Source: Morchella semilibera (Eukaryota; Ascomycota; Pezizomycetes; Pezizales; Morchellaceae). Taken from it: a DNA stretch of 64,000 nucleotides. A program made the translations under genes and the position numbers. The notes beneath the pieces were generated by a model. That model was given only the letters and a program-made list of their open reading frames with translations, did no database searches and had not been told where the DNA came from. Numbering within the stretch: position 1 is the first letter of the stretch; each line of letters starts with the position of its first letter. Below are positions 22,088-33,998 of the stretch, in pieces. The stretch covers positions 1,643,973-1,707,972 of the forward strand of contig WBVU01000003.1 in the NCBI GenBank assembly GCA_009192285.1. The letters run 5' to 3'.

Positions 22088-24121
22088 GTCTGTGCATTAT
22101 TATCTGCTGGAGATGAAAGGTTACAACCACATATGGACTATATTTGCACAATATCTTGGTTCTAATTTCTTTTAACCGGTCTCTATCGGTTTGAGCCAAC
22201 TACATGTATTCCCCTGTGATCTAGCTGGCTGGCTAGCGCGGTTCTGTGGAAGCCCTGGAGCCCAGTGGATAGGCAGGCTATATGCTCAATCATGACGACA
22301 GTTGGAACTTTGTTGAATCAGGATGTTGCGTCCTCTAAACAGCTAGTTCCTTTGCTTCGGCCATTTCCGGGTCTAGCTAGGAGAGCCGGTTGCTCTTAGG
22401 AGTGGGCTGTGCGGGTTGCATACGGGAATGCACGCCATAGCTACATACATGTAGCTGTGGGGCGAAGACCGCCATATTATTGGATTCCATATATCTACAG
22501 GTAGCTCCACCGCCTGGCGATCATAGCATACCTCCGCATACCCGCTCCTGCCCCCTCCACACACATATGCTCGGCCTTGTATATGCATGCAGCTCCGTTG
22601 TACAGGATACGAGTCACGCAAGTAAAGAACCCGGTATAGAAAGAACACCATGCTACAATATACAGCCAAGGGCTGTGAACGTTTAGGGATTGGGTAAGCG
22701 GCACATCCAGCCCCGCTCGTGGGTACACAGGCAGAGTGCGGAGCCCACTGACTGACCAAGGCCTGAAGCCGCTTAATCTAGAGAGCCAGAGCTTGGCAAT
22801 TCCCCCGCCCAAGGTACACCTGTACATTCGTAGATCATCGAACGTGCAAAGGTGCAACAATATATGGCCAAACGAATCTAGATACTCACCTCCTCGCGTG
22901 CTGCCAGGGGTGGGGTTTCAAGCCGTAGACCAGAGTCAAAAGAAAGAAAACTCACCCGGCATGGCTGGCAATAGGTGTCAAAACGAGGGGAGTCTGTCTG
23001 GGGATCAGATGACAACATGAAGACGGGAGGGAGCGCACGGGTACGGGAAGGAGAAGACCCACAGGGGAGGGACAAGAACTTGTAGAAACAATAGGCCTAC
23101 TACAGAAGTCAGAAGGTCAGAATTCATCAGCAACCTGAGTTATTCCTACACAAGACCCCCCCCCCCCCCCTCTCTCCCCACACACACATCTAGGACCCAC
23201 TTCTTCCTCAAACATAATTCCCATGGCACCTAGGGTATGATTGGGGGTAGATGTCTCTTACCCATTGTTTGGGGCACTTGAATATTTTGGCCTACCCTGT
23301 TTATTGGCTGATGTGTGTGTCTATTTGCTTACGAAGAAGGAAGGGGGGGGGGTGGTGGTGAGTTTATATTATTTATGAGCTTTGGTGATGGTAAGGACTT
23401 TAGGTTCCGTTTCATATACTCATGTTTTTCTACCCCTTTTGTTTGTTTGTTTGTTTATGTGGGGGCTGGTGGTGGGGTGCTAAGTAGACTCGGGTTGATG
23501 ATAAGTGAGTTCGCGGGTGTTTGCTGAGGTTTGAAAAAACGAACCCGAGGCTGTCCGGGGCTATCTGTTTATACAATGTAGATGCTCTCTAACTTGGGGC
23601 GTTAGCTTTTTCACAACTACCCGCAAGAGCTGGCCTTTTTTGTACGAAGCTTTCGTATCCACGGGGCGGCCTTGACGAAAACAGAAACACAGATGTTTCG
23701 TCCGTACCTAATCCGTAAATATCTGTCACCGTAAACTAGTACGACTTATCATTTTCAGTTTTCGTCTGTCGTTATTCCACGTTCTATCAGCCCGCCCAAC
23801 CTCATCACCTCCCCTACCAGCATCAACAATCCATCGTCCCCGGCGACCAGGCACAGACTCTTCCCCTTCAGGGCTTAACAGATTCGACAGTCACGCCTTT
23901 TTCCCACACACACCCTCCCACACATCCCCCTCTCTGATTTGTGGGTTGCCTTGAGCGCCGTCACAACCCATCACTCGAACATTTTCTATCACTCGTTGTC
24001 CCCCTACCCCCTCCTACCCCCTCCTATCCCCACCTCCTTGACCACCCTCTCTCTATTTTCTTCTCTATTTTCCTCTTCTCATCTATCCAAAGCCCTCTAA
24101 AACTAAAACAAAAAAAAGGTC

Positions 24122-25316
24122 ATGAAAAACCCTGATTTCCAAGCCGGTGTCCGCCACGGCCACGAAATGGCCATCAATCAATGCGTGCGGGCCGCTAAAA
24201 AGCACTTGGCCGAGTCCACAGCACTTCGTCTTGAGGCAATCATATCCCGCCTCAAAGTCCCCGATATAGTCACTTTGCCCCCGAACAGAAAGGGGCGCCC
24301 AAAGAACTCCGGCGCAAATGATCTAGGGGATGTCAAGGCTCCTGCGGTCTCCGATCATTATAGTGGGGACGCTGATTTCGAGGGCGACGATGAGAGGTCT
24401 ATCCCTAGGAATCGTGGGCGACCCAGGCAAGAGACTAGCGGTGTCCAGAAGACCGATAAAATCACCACTATCGCTATGGGCGAGAATCATGAGCAGATAC
24501 CTGACCGCCGTAGAAGGTCTTCGCCGCAATATACCCCGGTTACCAGTGACAAAGATGACGACAACACTGCTACTGCTGTTAAGAAACTAGCTGGAAAACG
24601 TGGTCGTGGGCGCCCTCGCAGGGATTTTGTTGAGTCCGAGTCCGACTTTGAGGCCTCCAACATCACCAAGAAGTCATTCCGTGGGCGCAACCGCGTGCTC
24701 GGTTCTGACGACGAGTCCGCCCCGCATCATCATGTGGTGTCTCGAGCCCTTCCACGATCCGGTATTACTACCTTTGAAGTAGATGAACCGCGCCAGAAGC
24801 GTAGCCGTTTGCAAAGAGCCGTCCCCGTCGCCTACTATGCAGAGGTTTCTGATGACGCTGATTTCGAGGGGGTTACCGATGTCTCTGATACCGCTGCCGC
24901 CACCACTACAGCCGTCACCGACCGCCGCCACCTCTTCAAGAGCGATCAGCAGCACTTTGGGTCTGACATTAAGCCTGAAACCACTATGGGCATCCTCGAA
25001 AAACCCGCCCGTAAGCGCGGCCGCCCGCCAAAGGCCATTTGGCAGTACGACCATGTCTTTGCTGGAGTGGATACCGCTGGCGCCGCCTTCCGTATGCAGA
25101 CCAAGGTTGCCGTCCCGCAGAAGCTTCAGCATGTACCCTCTTACTCCGCACCCCTCATGGGCCAGGAGAAGAGTGGACCAAGCACAGAGTACCCTCGGTA
25201 TGTAAACTTCTCCTCCTCCTCATAATACGTTTTGTTTCTGACCGCTAATGATGATGATGGTGGTATATTATAGTGGTTTTGGGCCGGACGGAACTATCGT
25301 TTCTGATCTGGAGTGA
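24122..25316 (+). CDS. AT-hook nuclear protein
   Basis: Probable chromatin-associated, AT-tract-binding protein of 372 aa. Exon 1 is 24122-25197. A short second exon (25274-25316) adds about 14 residues through a GTATGT donor and a TATTATAG acceptor. Without splicing it ends in a Ser-rich tail at 25225, so the second exon is an inference. Four AT-hook cores (GRP flanked by basic residues) lie near residues 56-61, 96-102, 158-167 and 297-304. Between them lies an acidic DADFEG-type block repeated at about 83-88 and 245-250, with a shorter relative (SDFEAS) near 174. The N-terminal 55 residues form a predicted helical region with no family I recognise. No catalytic domain. A bipartite RTCAY motif lies about 145 bp upstream of the ATG. 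Confidence 0.8.
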
Positions 25317-26796
25317 GGGAGTTAGTGGGCTAGTTGAGATGATTGGGTTGCGTTGAATTTAGGTTTGGGTTTGGAGGCGAGACGGGCTTCTTTTTTTTTT
25401 TAGGTTGGAACTAGCTGGGGTGTCCTTTTCTCTTCCTTTCTTTTCTTCCCCCCAGCTGCCCTAACTACATGTGTCTGTTTCTGTTTCCATTTCTGCACCC
25501 GAATCCTATTCAACCCCCTCTTCTAACCTTTAAAACATTCCTTTCTCTTCCCTTGTCTCTTCGTTTGAAGATTTTTTTTTTTCTCAATAACCAATACCCC
25601 CATTAACCTTAGCGTTCCTGTATCAATCAACCTGTCGCTAGGAAATAAAATGTCAGAGTAAATCTGCAGAAAACCCACTTACTCGCACGGCTGATACCAC
25701 AACCACATGCACACGCCCAATACCAGCTTGAAAGTGAGCCGATGTACTCAGTTACTCAAGAAATATCTACACAGCTTTGCAAAGAACAAGTGTTTAAATA
25801 CAAGCAATTAATGGACCCCTCGATCCACATCGGAAGCCCACTGAGTGAGTATAGTAGGGGGGCAACAACTGGAGACATAGCACAACAACAACAACGAGCT
25901 CCTAAAACCTACTGTTTATGTTATATTTTGAAATAGTATAAGGTAAAGTATATGGAACAGACTTCAATCGTGGTTTCATATACTATATAAGATGGTCGCA
26001 TATAAATGTGTACTGGACATATAGTCCCGGGCATAATAGTTGACTGCACACCCACTACAAAAAAAAGTATGCCGAGTGATACAGAGTGACGCAACCCTAA
26101 CCCTCCTGGAATCCTAATTCCTGATATCCTCACCCCCCCCCCCCCACAACTCAAAACCTCGCTACTAGTACCAACAGCAGCAACCAAAGGCGTAGATCTA
26201 TCCCAAATAACCGTATAAATTCCCGTCTCTAGACCACTACCTACCCCGCCGCTAGCTGCCCGCGCGCTACCTACTACCCAATCCTCCCCAGCCCACCCCA
26301 CCAGGCTACTAAAAAAAAAACTAAAGGTCGTAGAAAGTATATAAACACAAGAGAAGAAGAAGAAGAAGATATAGCCGAGCTAGTGTGGGGGAGAGGAGTA
26401 AAGATATGAATATAAGGTGATGGTGGTGGCAGTGGTGGAGAACTAAAATAAATAGATAAATAGATATGTAGAGGGAGGTAAAAAAAAAAGTATAATATGA
26501 TTTTAAGAAACACCATTTACCGATCCGCGCGGATGAAAGAAATATAATGAGAAAGCTGGAGCAAAACAGACAGACAGACATCAGAGGAGAAAGAAGAAAC
26601 AGAAGGAAGAGGAGCCCGCCGACAGGACAGAGGGAGAAGCAATAGCTACACAGCAAGAAAAAGCACAAGAAAGGGAGCAAGCCAGACCAGAAATCCAAAC
26701 CCAGCAAGAACAGCAAGCAAAAGAACAGACGCAAAAGGGACAAAAAAAGGTACTCAAAACAGCCCAACTCCGACCCAAAACCCACATTATCTACTA
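25317..26796. other. Intergenic region 1.5 kb
   Basis: Convergent spacer between the AT-hook gene and kinesin-5. It holds a 13-C run (26133-26145), one strict bipartite motif (26073-26089, minus) and purine-rich tracts (26340-26760). The purine tracts give long Leu/Phe/Cys-rich minus-strand ORFs that I regard as artefacts of composition. Confidence 0.5.
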
Positions 26797-29700
26797 CTAC
26801 CTAGACCTCTTCTTCCCGACCACATCCCCCCCACTCGCACTCCTATTAACCTGCTGTCCCCCACCCATGCCCATGTTATACCCTCCCTTCACAACGCCCG
26901 CTTTCGCGCTATGGCTCCTCGTCCTCTTTGGCGGCGGCCCCTCCTCATCCTCCGACACCCTCTCTTCATCTTCCGCCGCATCTCCGCCGATCCCCAACCC
27001 CCCCTTAAAAAACCCCTTCTGCGCGCCGCCCGGCCTCACCAGACCCCGCACCGGCGTCTGCGTCTTATTCGGCGTCATAATCTCCTTCTCGCTCAGCGGC
27101 GTCCTCGCCACCTTCCCACCCCCATTCCCCGGGAAGGTTGCGGCCGTAGGCGTCGTCATCGGCGACACATCATCCGCCTCCTCCCCACCACCACCAGCAA
27201 GCACAACCTCCCGCGCCGCCGTGCGCGGCAGCATAGTCGGATACTCGTACTCGCGCTTTCGCGGCGTCGCGCCTGTGGGCTTGTACTCCTTAAGAGGTGC
27301 ACGGACGACCGTTCGGCGGAGATCGGAGAGCGCCGGGAGGATGACGGACTCGACAGGGTCGAGGGCGCGCTCGAGCGCGCTTGTCTGTGCGGAGATGTCG
27401 TCGGCGAAAATCTCGGTGTCTTCTTTGACCTCTGCGAGCTTGGCCTCGAGGGTGGTATAGGTGTCGCGGACAGTGACGGCGAGGGTGCTGAGGCGCGATG
27501 AGAACTGGGTGTGATTTGATTCGCCGGCGGCGCGGGCGCGCGTGACGAAGGCATCGAGGGAGGTGAGTTGGTCGCTAATGCTGTGGACCTGGGCGTCGAC
27601 TAGGGCGACGGTTTCGGCGTGGATGGCGGCCGTGGTGGATTGAATTGCGGCATTTTGGGCTTCAGCGGTCTGTGCGGGGGTGGGGTGTTAGTTTTGGGAA
27701 GGGGTAATGATCGGGATGCAGGTAAATAAATACGCACCTGCCAGTCCACCTGCAGCCTCGTTTTGAGACCCTCCTTCTTCCCGTTCAGGTTCTCAATAAA
27801 TTTCTCCTCGTTGCCCGTCCATTCGTCCATCCCCTCCTTATACTCCCTCGTTGCTGCCTCTAGCTCCTCCTGCACGACCGCCACATCACTCTGCACCCTC
27901 TGTATTCGTGCCGTCAACCTCTTATCCTGTTGCTCCCGCCGCGCCATTAATCAGCTTCGATATCTGCGTAATCAAGCCCTCCCGCTCCCTCGCGGCCTTC
28001 TCCCTCTCATCCTTCAATATATTATCCATATCCTCCTGCGCCTTCCTCGTCGCACTCGTGCTCGCCTCCGTCGCCGCGGCTAACTGCAACCGCAGCTTCT
28101 CCACCTCGGCCTTCTGGGAGACCACGCTCTTCTGCGCCTCGTCGAAGAGGACGCGGAACTCGCGGCCGAGCTGCGCATACGACTCGTGCAGCATTGTACC
28201 GAACTTTGCGAGGTCCTCGACGACCTCCGCCGCGATACGCTCGGCGGCGTCGCCAAGGCCCTTAAGACCCTCGCCGACACGCATCTTAACATCCTCACGT
28301 AGGACCTTGATTTCTTCAAGCACAGCGTTCATCTCTTCCTTCGCTTTGTGCGTCTCGGAAGTGAGCTCAAGCTCGCTGGCGTTGAAGCCCTGTAGCCGTG
28401 TCTCAATGTGGCTGTATGCATCGTCGAGCTTGGAGACCTCGAGCTCTACAAACTGGGATAGGCGCTCGGTGACGTAGTCGGATAGGCGCTGCTGCTCGTT
28501 CGTGAACACACCGAGTTCGCTTTCGACGAGCTCGGTGGTGCTCACGACGGCGCCAGATGACCGCTGCCATGATGTGTGGTTGGCAACTTCCAGATCGGTC
28601 ATTCGTCTGATCTTCCCGTGGAGCCCGTTGACGTCCTGAACTGTCTGGCCGAGGGTCGTGATGAGCGTGCGGCCAACGCGGTCGAGCTTCTCCTCCGTGT
28701 TCTCGTGCGCTTTCCGGAGTACTGTTTCATCGGCAAGGTCCCTCTGTGTGCTCTCCAGGTTCTGCTCCGTCTTCTCCAGGGTTCCCTTTGTCTCCTCAAG
28801 GACCTTATTTGTGGACTCATGGTCCTTCTTTCAGCGCCACAAACATGCGCATATTATTCTCAAACTGTTCCCGGGTGTTCTTCAGACTGCCCTCCATGAC
28901 CTCGATCTTTCGCTGCTGCTCCTCATTCAGTATGCGCCTACTCTCGCTCTCCTCTGTCATCTCCTGATAACTCTCGCTCGTCAAAAACACGCCGTTCTTC
29001 TGCCTCGTCGCATGCAGATCTCCCTTTAGCTTCTCGATCTCCAGCACATACTCCCTGATGAGCGCCTTCTTCGTCAGCATCTGGTTCATCTGCGGCTTAT
29101 TCCTTATATCCTTTGCGCGCGCCGCATAGTCTAGTGTGCTCATTGTCTCCTCGAGATTACACTTTGCCGGCGATATTGTTGCGATGATGCAGGTTTTCGT
29201 GCGCCCGCCCAGCGAGTCCTGCAGCAGCCGTGTGAGCTTCGACTCACGGTAGGGGATATGCGGCGACTTGTCGACAAGTGCGTTGATGACACGCCCGAGC
29301 GTGAGCAAGCTCTGGTTGATCATTCCTGCCTCGCGCGCACGCTTGTTCTCAGCGCCTGAACGGCCAATATTCTCCGACCCGGCGAGGTCGACGAGGTTGA
29401 GCTTTCCCGTGCGCAGCATGTCCTCACCGTCCTCGCCCATGACCTTGACGTGCACCGTGATTGTGAAGACGGTGTGGGAACGCGAAGAGAGGTCGTTACA
29501 TTTTGTTGCTGCAACCTGGCGCTTGTGGGAGCCGTCTTTAAGGAGGCGAACACCGTCCTCGGCCGACTTGATGAACGACTCCTCCATGCCCTGGATGACG
29601 ATCGCGCCCTTCTTCGTCGAGTCCTCGAATATCTTCACCTTCGTGTTGTCGTCCGCCGCCAAGAGATCCCTCAGCTCCTCATTATACAGCTCAATGAACG

Positions 29701-30423
29701 AGCACTTGACGCTATTATCCGCATCGTCGGAACCCAGCTTGCTAAACAGCTGATACAGTGCCCTGGGTATGATCCCCGCCGTATCTGAATAGCTCCCAAA
29801 ATTATCCGTCATGTCCCCCGTCATCGTGTACGTCTTCCCCGTGCCCGTCTGCCCATACGCAAAGATTGTGCAATTAAACCCCTCGAGCATCTCGTCGAGC
29901 ATTGGCGCCACCACATCGTCATAGATCATCGTCTGGTCGGCCTCGGGCCCAAACACCCTATCAAAGCTATACGTCTTATTACTGAGAGCCAGTGGGCCCA
30001 TACTCAACGCGATCTCGCGGCCACGCAGCCCCCGGGCGTGGACACAACCACGACGCTACTCTCACGGATCTCACGCTCCGACCTTCCACGGCAGCGCACC
30101 ACAACGTTGATGTTTGTCTCCGAGTTGTGCTGCTCATCATGGAGGGCCTGCGCGGCCTCCGCGGCAATCTGGCGGGCCGTCTTGCGTGTCGGCGAGGCAT
30201 TGGGGTTACGGCGGGAGGTCGTGGAGCGGAGGGAAATTGTAGAGCCTGTGGGGGAAGGGGGCGCGGCGGTGTTGGGAGGAGGGGGGTTGCCGCCCATGCG
30301 CGCGTTGGCCATGGAGATTTGTTGAGCAGTCATGGCGGCGCGAGAGGTGGGGCGGGAGTTGGCAGCGCGTTGGAGATTTGAGGCTGCCGTCTTGCGGACG
30401 CCGGGACGAGGGGGGCCAGACAT
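26797..30423 (-). CDS. Kinesin-5 (BimC/Cut7/Eg5) spindle motor; three apparent frameshifts
   Basis: Plus-end-directed tetrameric mitotic kinesin that slides antiparallel spindle microtubules. Corrected length about 1185 aa. One 68-nt intron lies at 27670-27737. The N-terminal extension (about 105 aa, Pro/Ser/Arg-rich) is followed by the motor: NINVVVRCRGR, P-loop GQTGTGKT (about 191-198), switch I NDLSSRSHTVF and switch II DLAGSEN. Then comes the neck and a long coiled coil. The tail carries the BimC box (PTGATPRKREYEYPTMLPRT) and ends in basic KKRSR. The reading frame is broken at three places: a missing base in the C5 run at 30029-30033 (minus-strand G), one extra base near 28820-28828, and one extra base near 27943-27950. 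All other family features are intact, and the three corrections together restore a length divisible by three. Sequence error is more likely than a pseudogene. Confidence 0.9.
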
Positions 30424-31645
30424 GCTGGCGAAGGGTGGGGGGTGCGTTGTGTGATAATAGTGGTGGTGGTGAGTTGTATGAGCGTTTGTTGCTGTTTGTT
30501 AATAGTAGTAGTAGTGAAGATGGAAGGAGATGATGACGGTGACGGTGATAATGGTGATAATGGTGATGATGGTTATGATGAGATGCTTCGGGGGGGGGGG
30601 GGGGGGTTGAGTGGGGTAGAGATTGAAGCTCTTGTCGATGGTCTGTCGATGTCACTGAACTGTTACTGTTGCTGCTACTGAGGTCTTTCCCCAGTCAGTA
30701 TCAGATATTCGAGGTACGTGAGGATTGGCGGGGGGGTGGGATTGGATTATTGGGTTAGGGAAGTCACACATACCAGACACCAAACCAGAACACTTGACTA
30801 CATGCAAGTTGACGAACTGACAGCAAGAGCCCTTGTTTGTTTACGTTTTTTTTAATCCCCGGGAACAGATAAAGAAATCATGCAGTAATGCCAAGACACC
30901 AATCCAGTTGCACCCTTGAATTGTTTTAACCTGATTGGCACACAGCACAACAACAGGAAACGCCAGGTCAAACAACCTCAAATACTACAAACAACCACAA
31001 ACACAACCTGACTGCTATGAGAAACTAGTATTCACATCACCCACATAAACCAATTCGTACACTATCGACAAATCTACACCGCTGACCCTCGCCGTTTTCA
31101 CTAGTTACTACATAGATACTTCCTACATACTCAGCATCCGCGCGCCCCCTACGTACACTCTCTTCAATTGCAAAAGAAAAAAAGAAAAAGAGAATCCATT
31201 TCCCTACCTACCGATGCCGTTCATATATACCTATCATACCATCAACCCCCACCTATTCCTAGTTTTCCTTTCCCACGAAAAAACTTACAGCAACAAGGAA
31301 AGAAAAAAAAAAATCCAACTCAAGCGAGTAAAAAATGAAAGATCCGTAAAAGTCAAGTGAATCCCAGGCCACGTCTTGCACCTCTCCTTTCCCCCACAGC
31401 CACCAAATAGGTAATAATAGCTAAACATGGAGATCGGAAAAATGATACTAAAAAGGAAAGAGAAGAAAAAAAACCACAACCTAAAGAAGAATAATAACAC
31501 GAACATCCCAAAAACACCAAATCCGGAAAACAAAAATCAGGATACCTCACGAAAACGAATACTATCACAATTTTTATGTCCTATAATAATAATAATAATA
31601 GTGATGAAAAAAAGAAGAAAAAAGCAGTTGGCGACTGCTGCAAAA
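30424..31645. other. Spacer between kinesin-5 and CAF-1 p60
   Basis: Upstream of kinesin-5 and downstream of the Cac2 gene (same strand). It holds a GATGGTGATAAT-type repeat (30527-30582) followed at once by a 17-G run (30590-30606). A-rich DNA continues to 31640. No gene supported. Confidence 0.5.
30527..30606. repeat. GRTGAT repeat joined to a G17 homopolymer
   Basis: Imperfect GGTGATAAT/GATGAT repeats run into 17 consecutive G at 30590-30606. This lies within about 170 bp upstream of the kinesin-5 start codon. Confidence 0.85.
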
Positions 31646-33998
31646 CTATTCATCTGGTGTCTTCTTAGCTTGAGGAGCTGTTGTATCCGTCGTGATGAGG
31701 GTTGGTGCAATCCTCCTCCGTTTCCTATCCCCACTCGTGGCTACATCAGACGTTGCCTCCTCCGTCTTTGTGGTTGGAGTCTGCTCGTCTCTCTTCCCTA
31801 GAACACTTCCGCCGGTGGCGCTAAGGGGGGTCTGCGGAGGTGTAGTCAATGGCACTCCGGCTACAGAAACACTCGGGAGGCTTCCGACGGTTGGAGTTGG
31901 GTTGTTGATGGCGCTAGCAAGTGAGCTCAGCGTTGTCACTGACGACGCAGATGAGGATCTGGTTGGCGAGCTGGGCTGACGGGCCGGGGGAGCAGGGGAA
32001 GGAGGGAGGGTAGGCGTTGAAGCTACTTTGGAGGATGATGGTGTCGAGGTCAGGTTTGTAGGGGTGGGGGGGGTGGGGGTTGGTGCCGCTGTGGGGACAG
32101 GTCCAGTATATTTTTCCCCAAGCTCCCCTGGCGAGAACACAACGACGGAACAGAATCCGTCCGTCGACGTCATGAGTAAAGTATTGCCGTCAGGTGACCT
32201 GGATCGCGGATTAGCATAAACTAACACATATTCAAAAGAGGGCGGCCAACCATGTAAGATCAGTAAATGCTGCATAATGCAGGTTGCTGACAATGCAAAG
32301 CGGCGTCTGCTGCTGGGTGTCATATATCAGGACCGCATCTTGTGTAGCAACGGCGTATACAATCCTGTACGGGAGTGAGAACGCCGAGTTTGTAGGCGTC
32401 CCCGAGCTCGACGAGGATGGCGAGTCCAAGTTGCTGGCTTGTGACCCGGGAGTTGAAGAAGGCTCCTGTGCCGTTACCGCGGGTGGGGGCAGCAACGGGA
32501 TTGCATCTATATCGGACGATGTGTCTACGGTTATATGCTTAGTGGAAGCTGGCGCTTTCCGGTATGTATAGAACACCGGCGAACACTTCACTGCAATCGA
32601 TGGCTTTTTGTGGCCTGGCAGATGCGCAATTGGCGGCTTATTCAGACCAGCTCGGGTGTAAATATATACAGTGTTGATTACTTCATCCGGGTTCTTCACA
32701 CCATCTCCAGCTGTGGGATTGGAAGTCTTGTACTGTCCAGCCGGGGTGAGGAGAAGACTCCCGTCTGGAGTAAAGGTTAGTCTACGGAAGAAAGATGTCA
32801 ATGTCTCATTGTAGTATATGTTCGCATTCTTAACCCCTAGCCCATGAACCTTTGGCGAAAAGTCCATGGGTTTGACAGCGGGCAGGGGCAGAGCTGGGGA
32901 TGGCGAAGTGGAGCGGCGCATTGAGGGGGAGGAACTGAACGAGCTCCGCCTACTAGCAACCAGAATGGGCGGGTTCATCGGGAGAGAAAACCCAGTTGGT
33001 GTCCCTGGGGTAGACGGGGCAGGCGAGGCAATTGCAATTGCCGATCCCATATCAAACTCCCTCCCCCTCTGGAAATCCGGCGGAGCAGGGCTGCTCGATG
33101 AAACCCGTCTCCGTGGGGGCAGGTCCATTCTTGATAGCTTCCCATGCTGTGACAGGGAGAATTGCCCATCTTTGGACTTTAGTGTATAAATGTGCACTGA
33201 GCGGTCTGAGCTCTGGGTCGCAACAAACTCATTGAGCGGATCCCAGGCAACTCCCTGAACATAGTGGTTGTGCTCGGCAATTTGTCGAACCATTTGCCCT
33301 GGAAATTGCGTGGTTTGTCAGCACCCTCCAACCATGATCACTGATGAGAACCATACCTGTCTGCGCATTCCAAACTCGGGCAACATTGTCCATACTTCCA
33401 GTGATGAAAAACATCCCATCTGGGGACCATGCAAGATCGTAGATTTCCGAGCCCATGGACCTACACATATGCTTTAATCTCCACGTCTCCTTATCCTCAA
33501 GATCATCTTCGCCAAATCCCGGGCCCGCACGATGTGTTGGTTCTGCTGGAACCCAAAGAATAATGTTTCCGTCGTCTCCAGCGGATGCTATCATCTCGCC
33601 TGTGTCACAAGGGTCAGTCTCGACCAATTCCCTGGGAAGGCGTTGCAATAGCCGAAGGGTACACAAACCTCGAGGGCAAAAACGGACAACATTAACAGCC
33701 TGATTATGTTTGGCGAGCGTACTTAGATAGACGGCCTTCTTTTCCTCACCTTCACCTTGGATTTTCCACAACTACTCAATCCACATCAGATCTAGATTTT
33801 TTTTCAATTTTTCCCAAATAAATTGGGATGGGATCTTGAGGTAGGAAAACAAGACAAAGAGGTGGAGATCAAACATACGCGAACATTATTGTCTCCACCC
33901 GCAGTTGCAAGCCTTCCTTTGCCGTTTGGCTCAAAGTGTGCACTATAAATAGGCTGGTTGTGTTCGTGCCAGTGAATGGTGAGAGGGACAGCCTTCAT
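31646..33998 (-). CDS. CAC2: Chromatin assembly factor 1 p60 subunit (Cac2/CAF1B-like WD40)
   Basis: WD40 subunit of CAF-1, which deposits H3-H4 behind replication forks. Five exons: 33998-33879, 33771-33669, 33599-33357, 33298-32251 and 32198-31646, giving 688 aa in frame. The N-terminal MKAVPLTIHWHEHNQPIYSAHF and GRLATAGGDNNVRLW are typical Cac2 openings. Further WD repeats include VNVVRFCPRGEMIASAGDDG, EIYDLAWSPDGMFFITGSMDNVARVWN, VQGVAWDPLNEFVATQSSDRSVHIY, LTFTPDGSLLLTPAG and FTDLTWSPDGNTLLMTSTDG. A Ser/Pro/Thr-rich C-terminus carries the basic KRRRIAP (probable NLS). A Ser-rich insertion sits between blades 5 and 6, as in fungal orthologues. Intron 2 is a multiple of three with no in-frame stop, so retention would add residues inside a blade. 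Confidence 0.9.

Larger units (their letters stand above)
19208..24121. other. Repeat-rich spacer of 4.9 kb
   Basis: No gene supported. Contents: CTTTCC-type tracts (19385-19435), a CTA/ACT microsatellite (19595-19675), long G/C homopolymers (19850-19864, 20117-20129, 23156-23170), a tRNA-like fragment (20379-20440) and a MITE (20612-20814). Also present are a GAGGAA repeat (about 21806-21834), three TACATGTA sites (21928, 22201, 22446) and four strict bipartite RTCAY motifs (21299, 21454, 22071, 23961). The last motif is in the AT-hook gene promoter. Confidence 0.55.

Noticed and set aside
26321-26785. Minus-strand ORF of 154 aa, Leu/Phe/Cys-rich
   Set aside because: It reads through purine-rich simple sequence; the composition explains the open frame and the hydrophobic residues. 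No domain and no sensible start context.
28815-28830. Programmed ribosomal frameshift in kinesin-5
   Set aside because: No slippery heptamer or downstream structure is apparent, the three shifts have different signs, and similar single-base slips occur at homopolymers in unrelated genes. Sequence error is simpler.
27763-30381. Several plus-strand ORFs of 95-208 aa
   Set aside because: They are antisense shadows of kinesin-5, whose codons give long open frames on the other strand.
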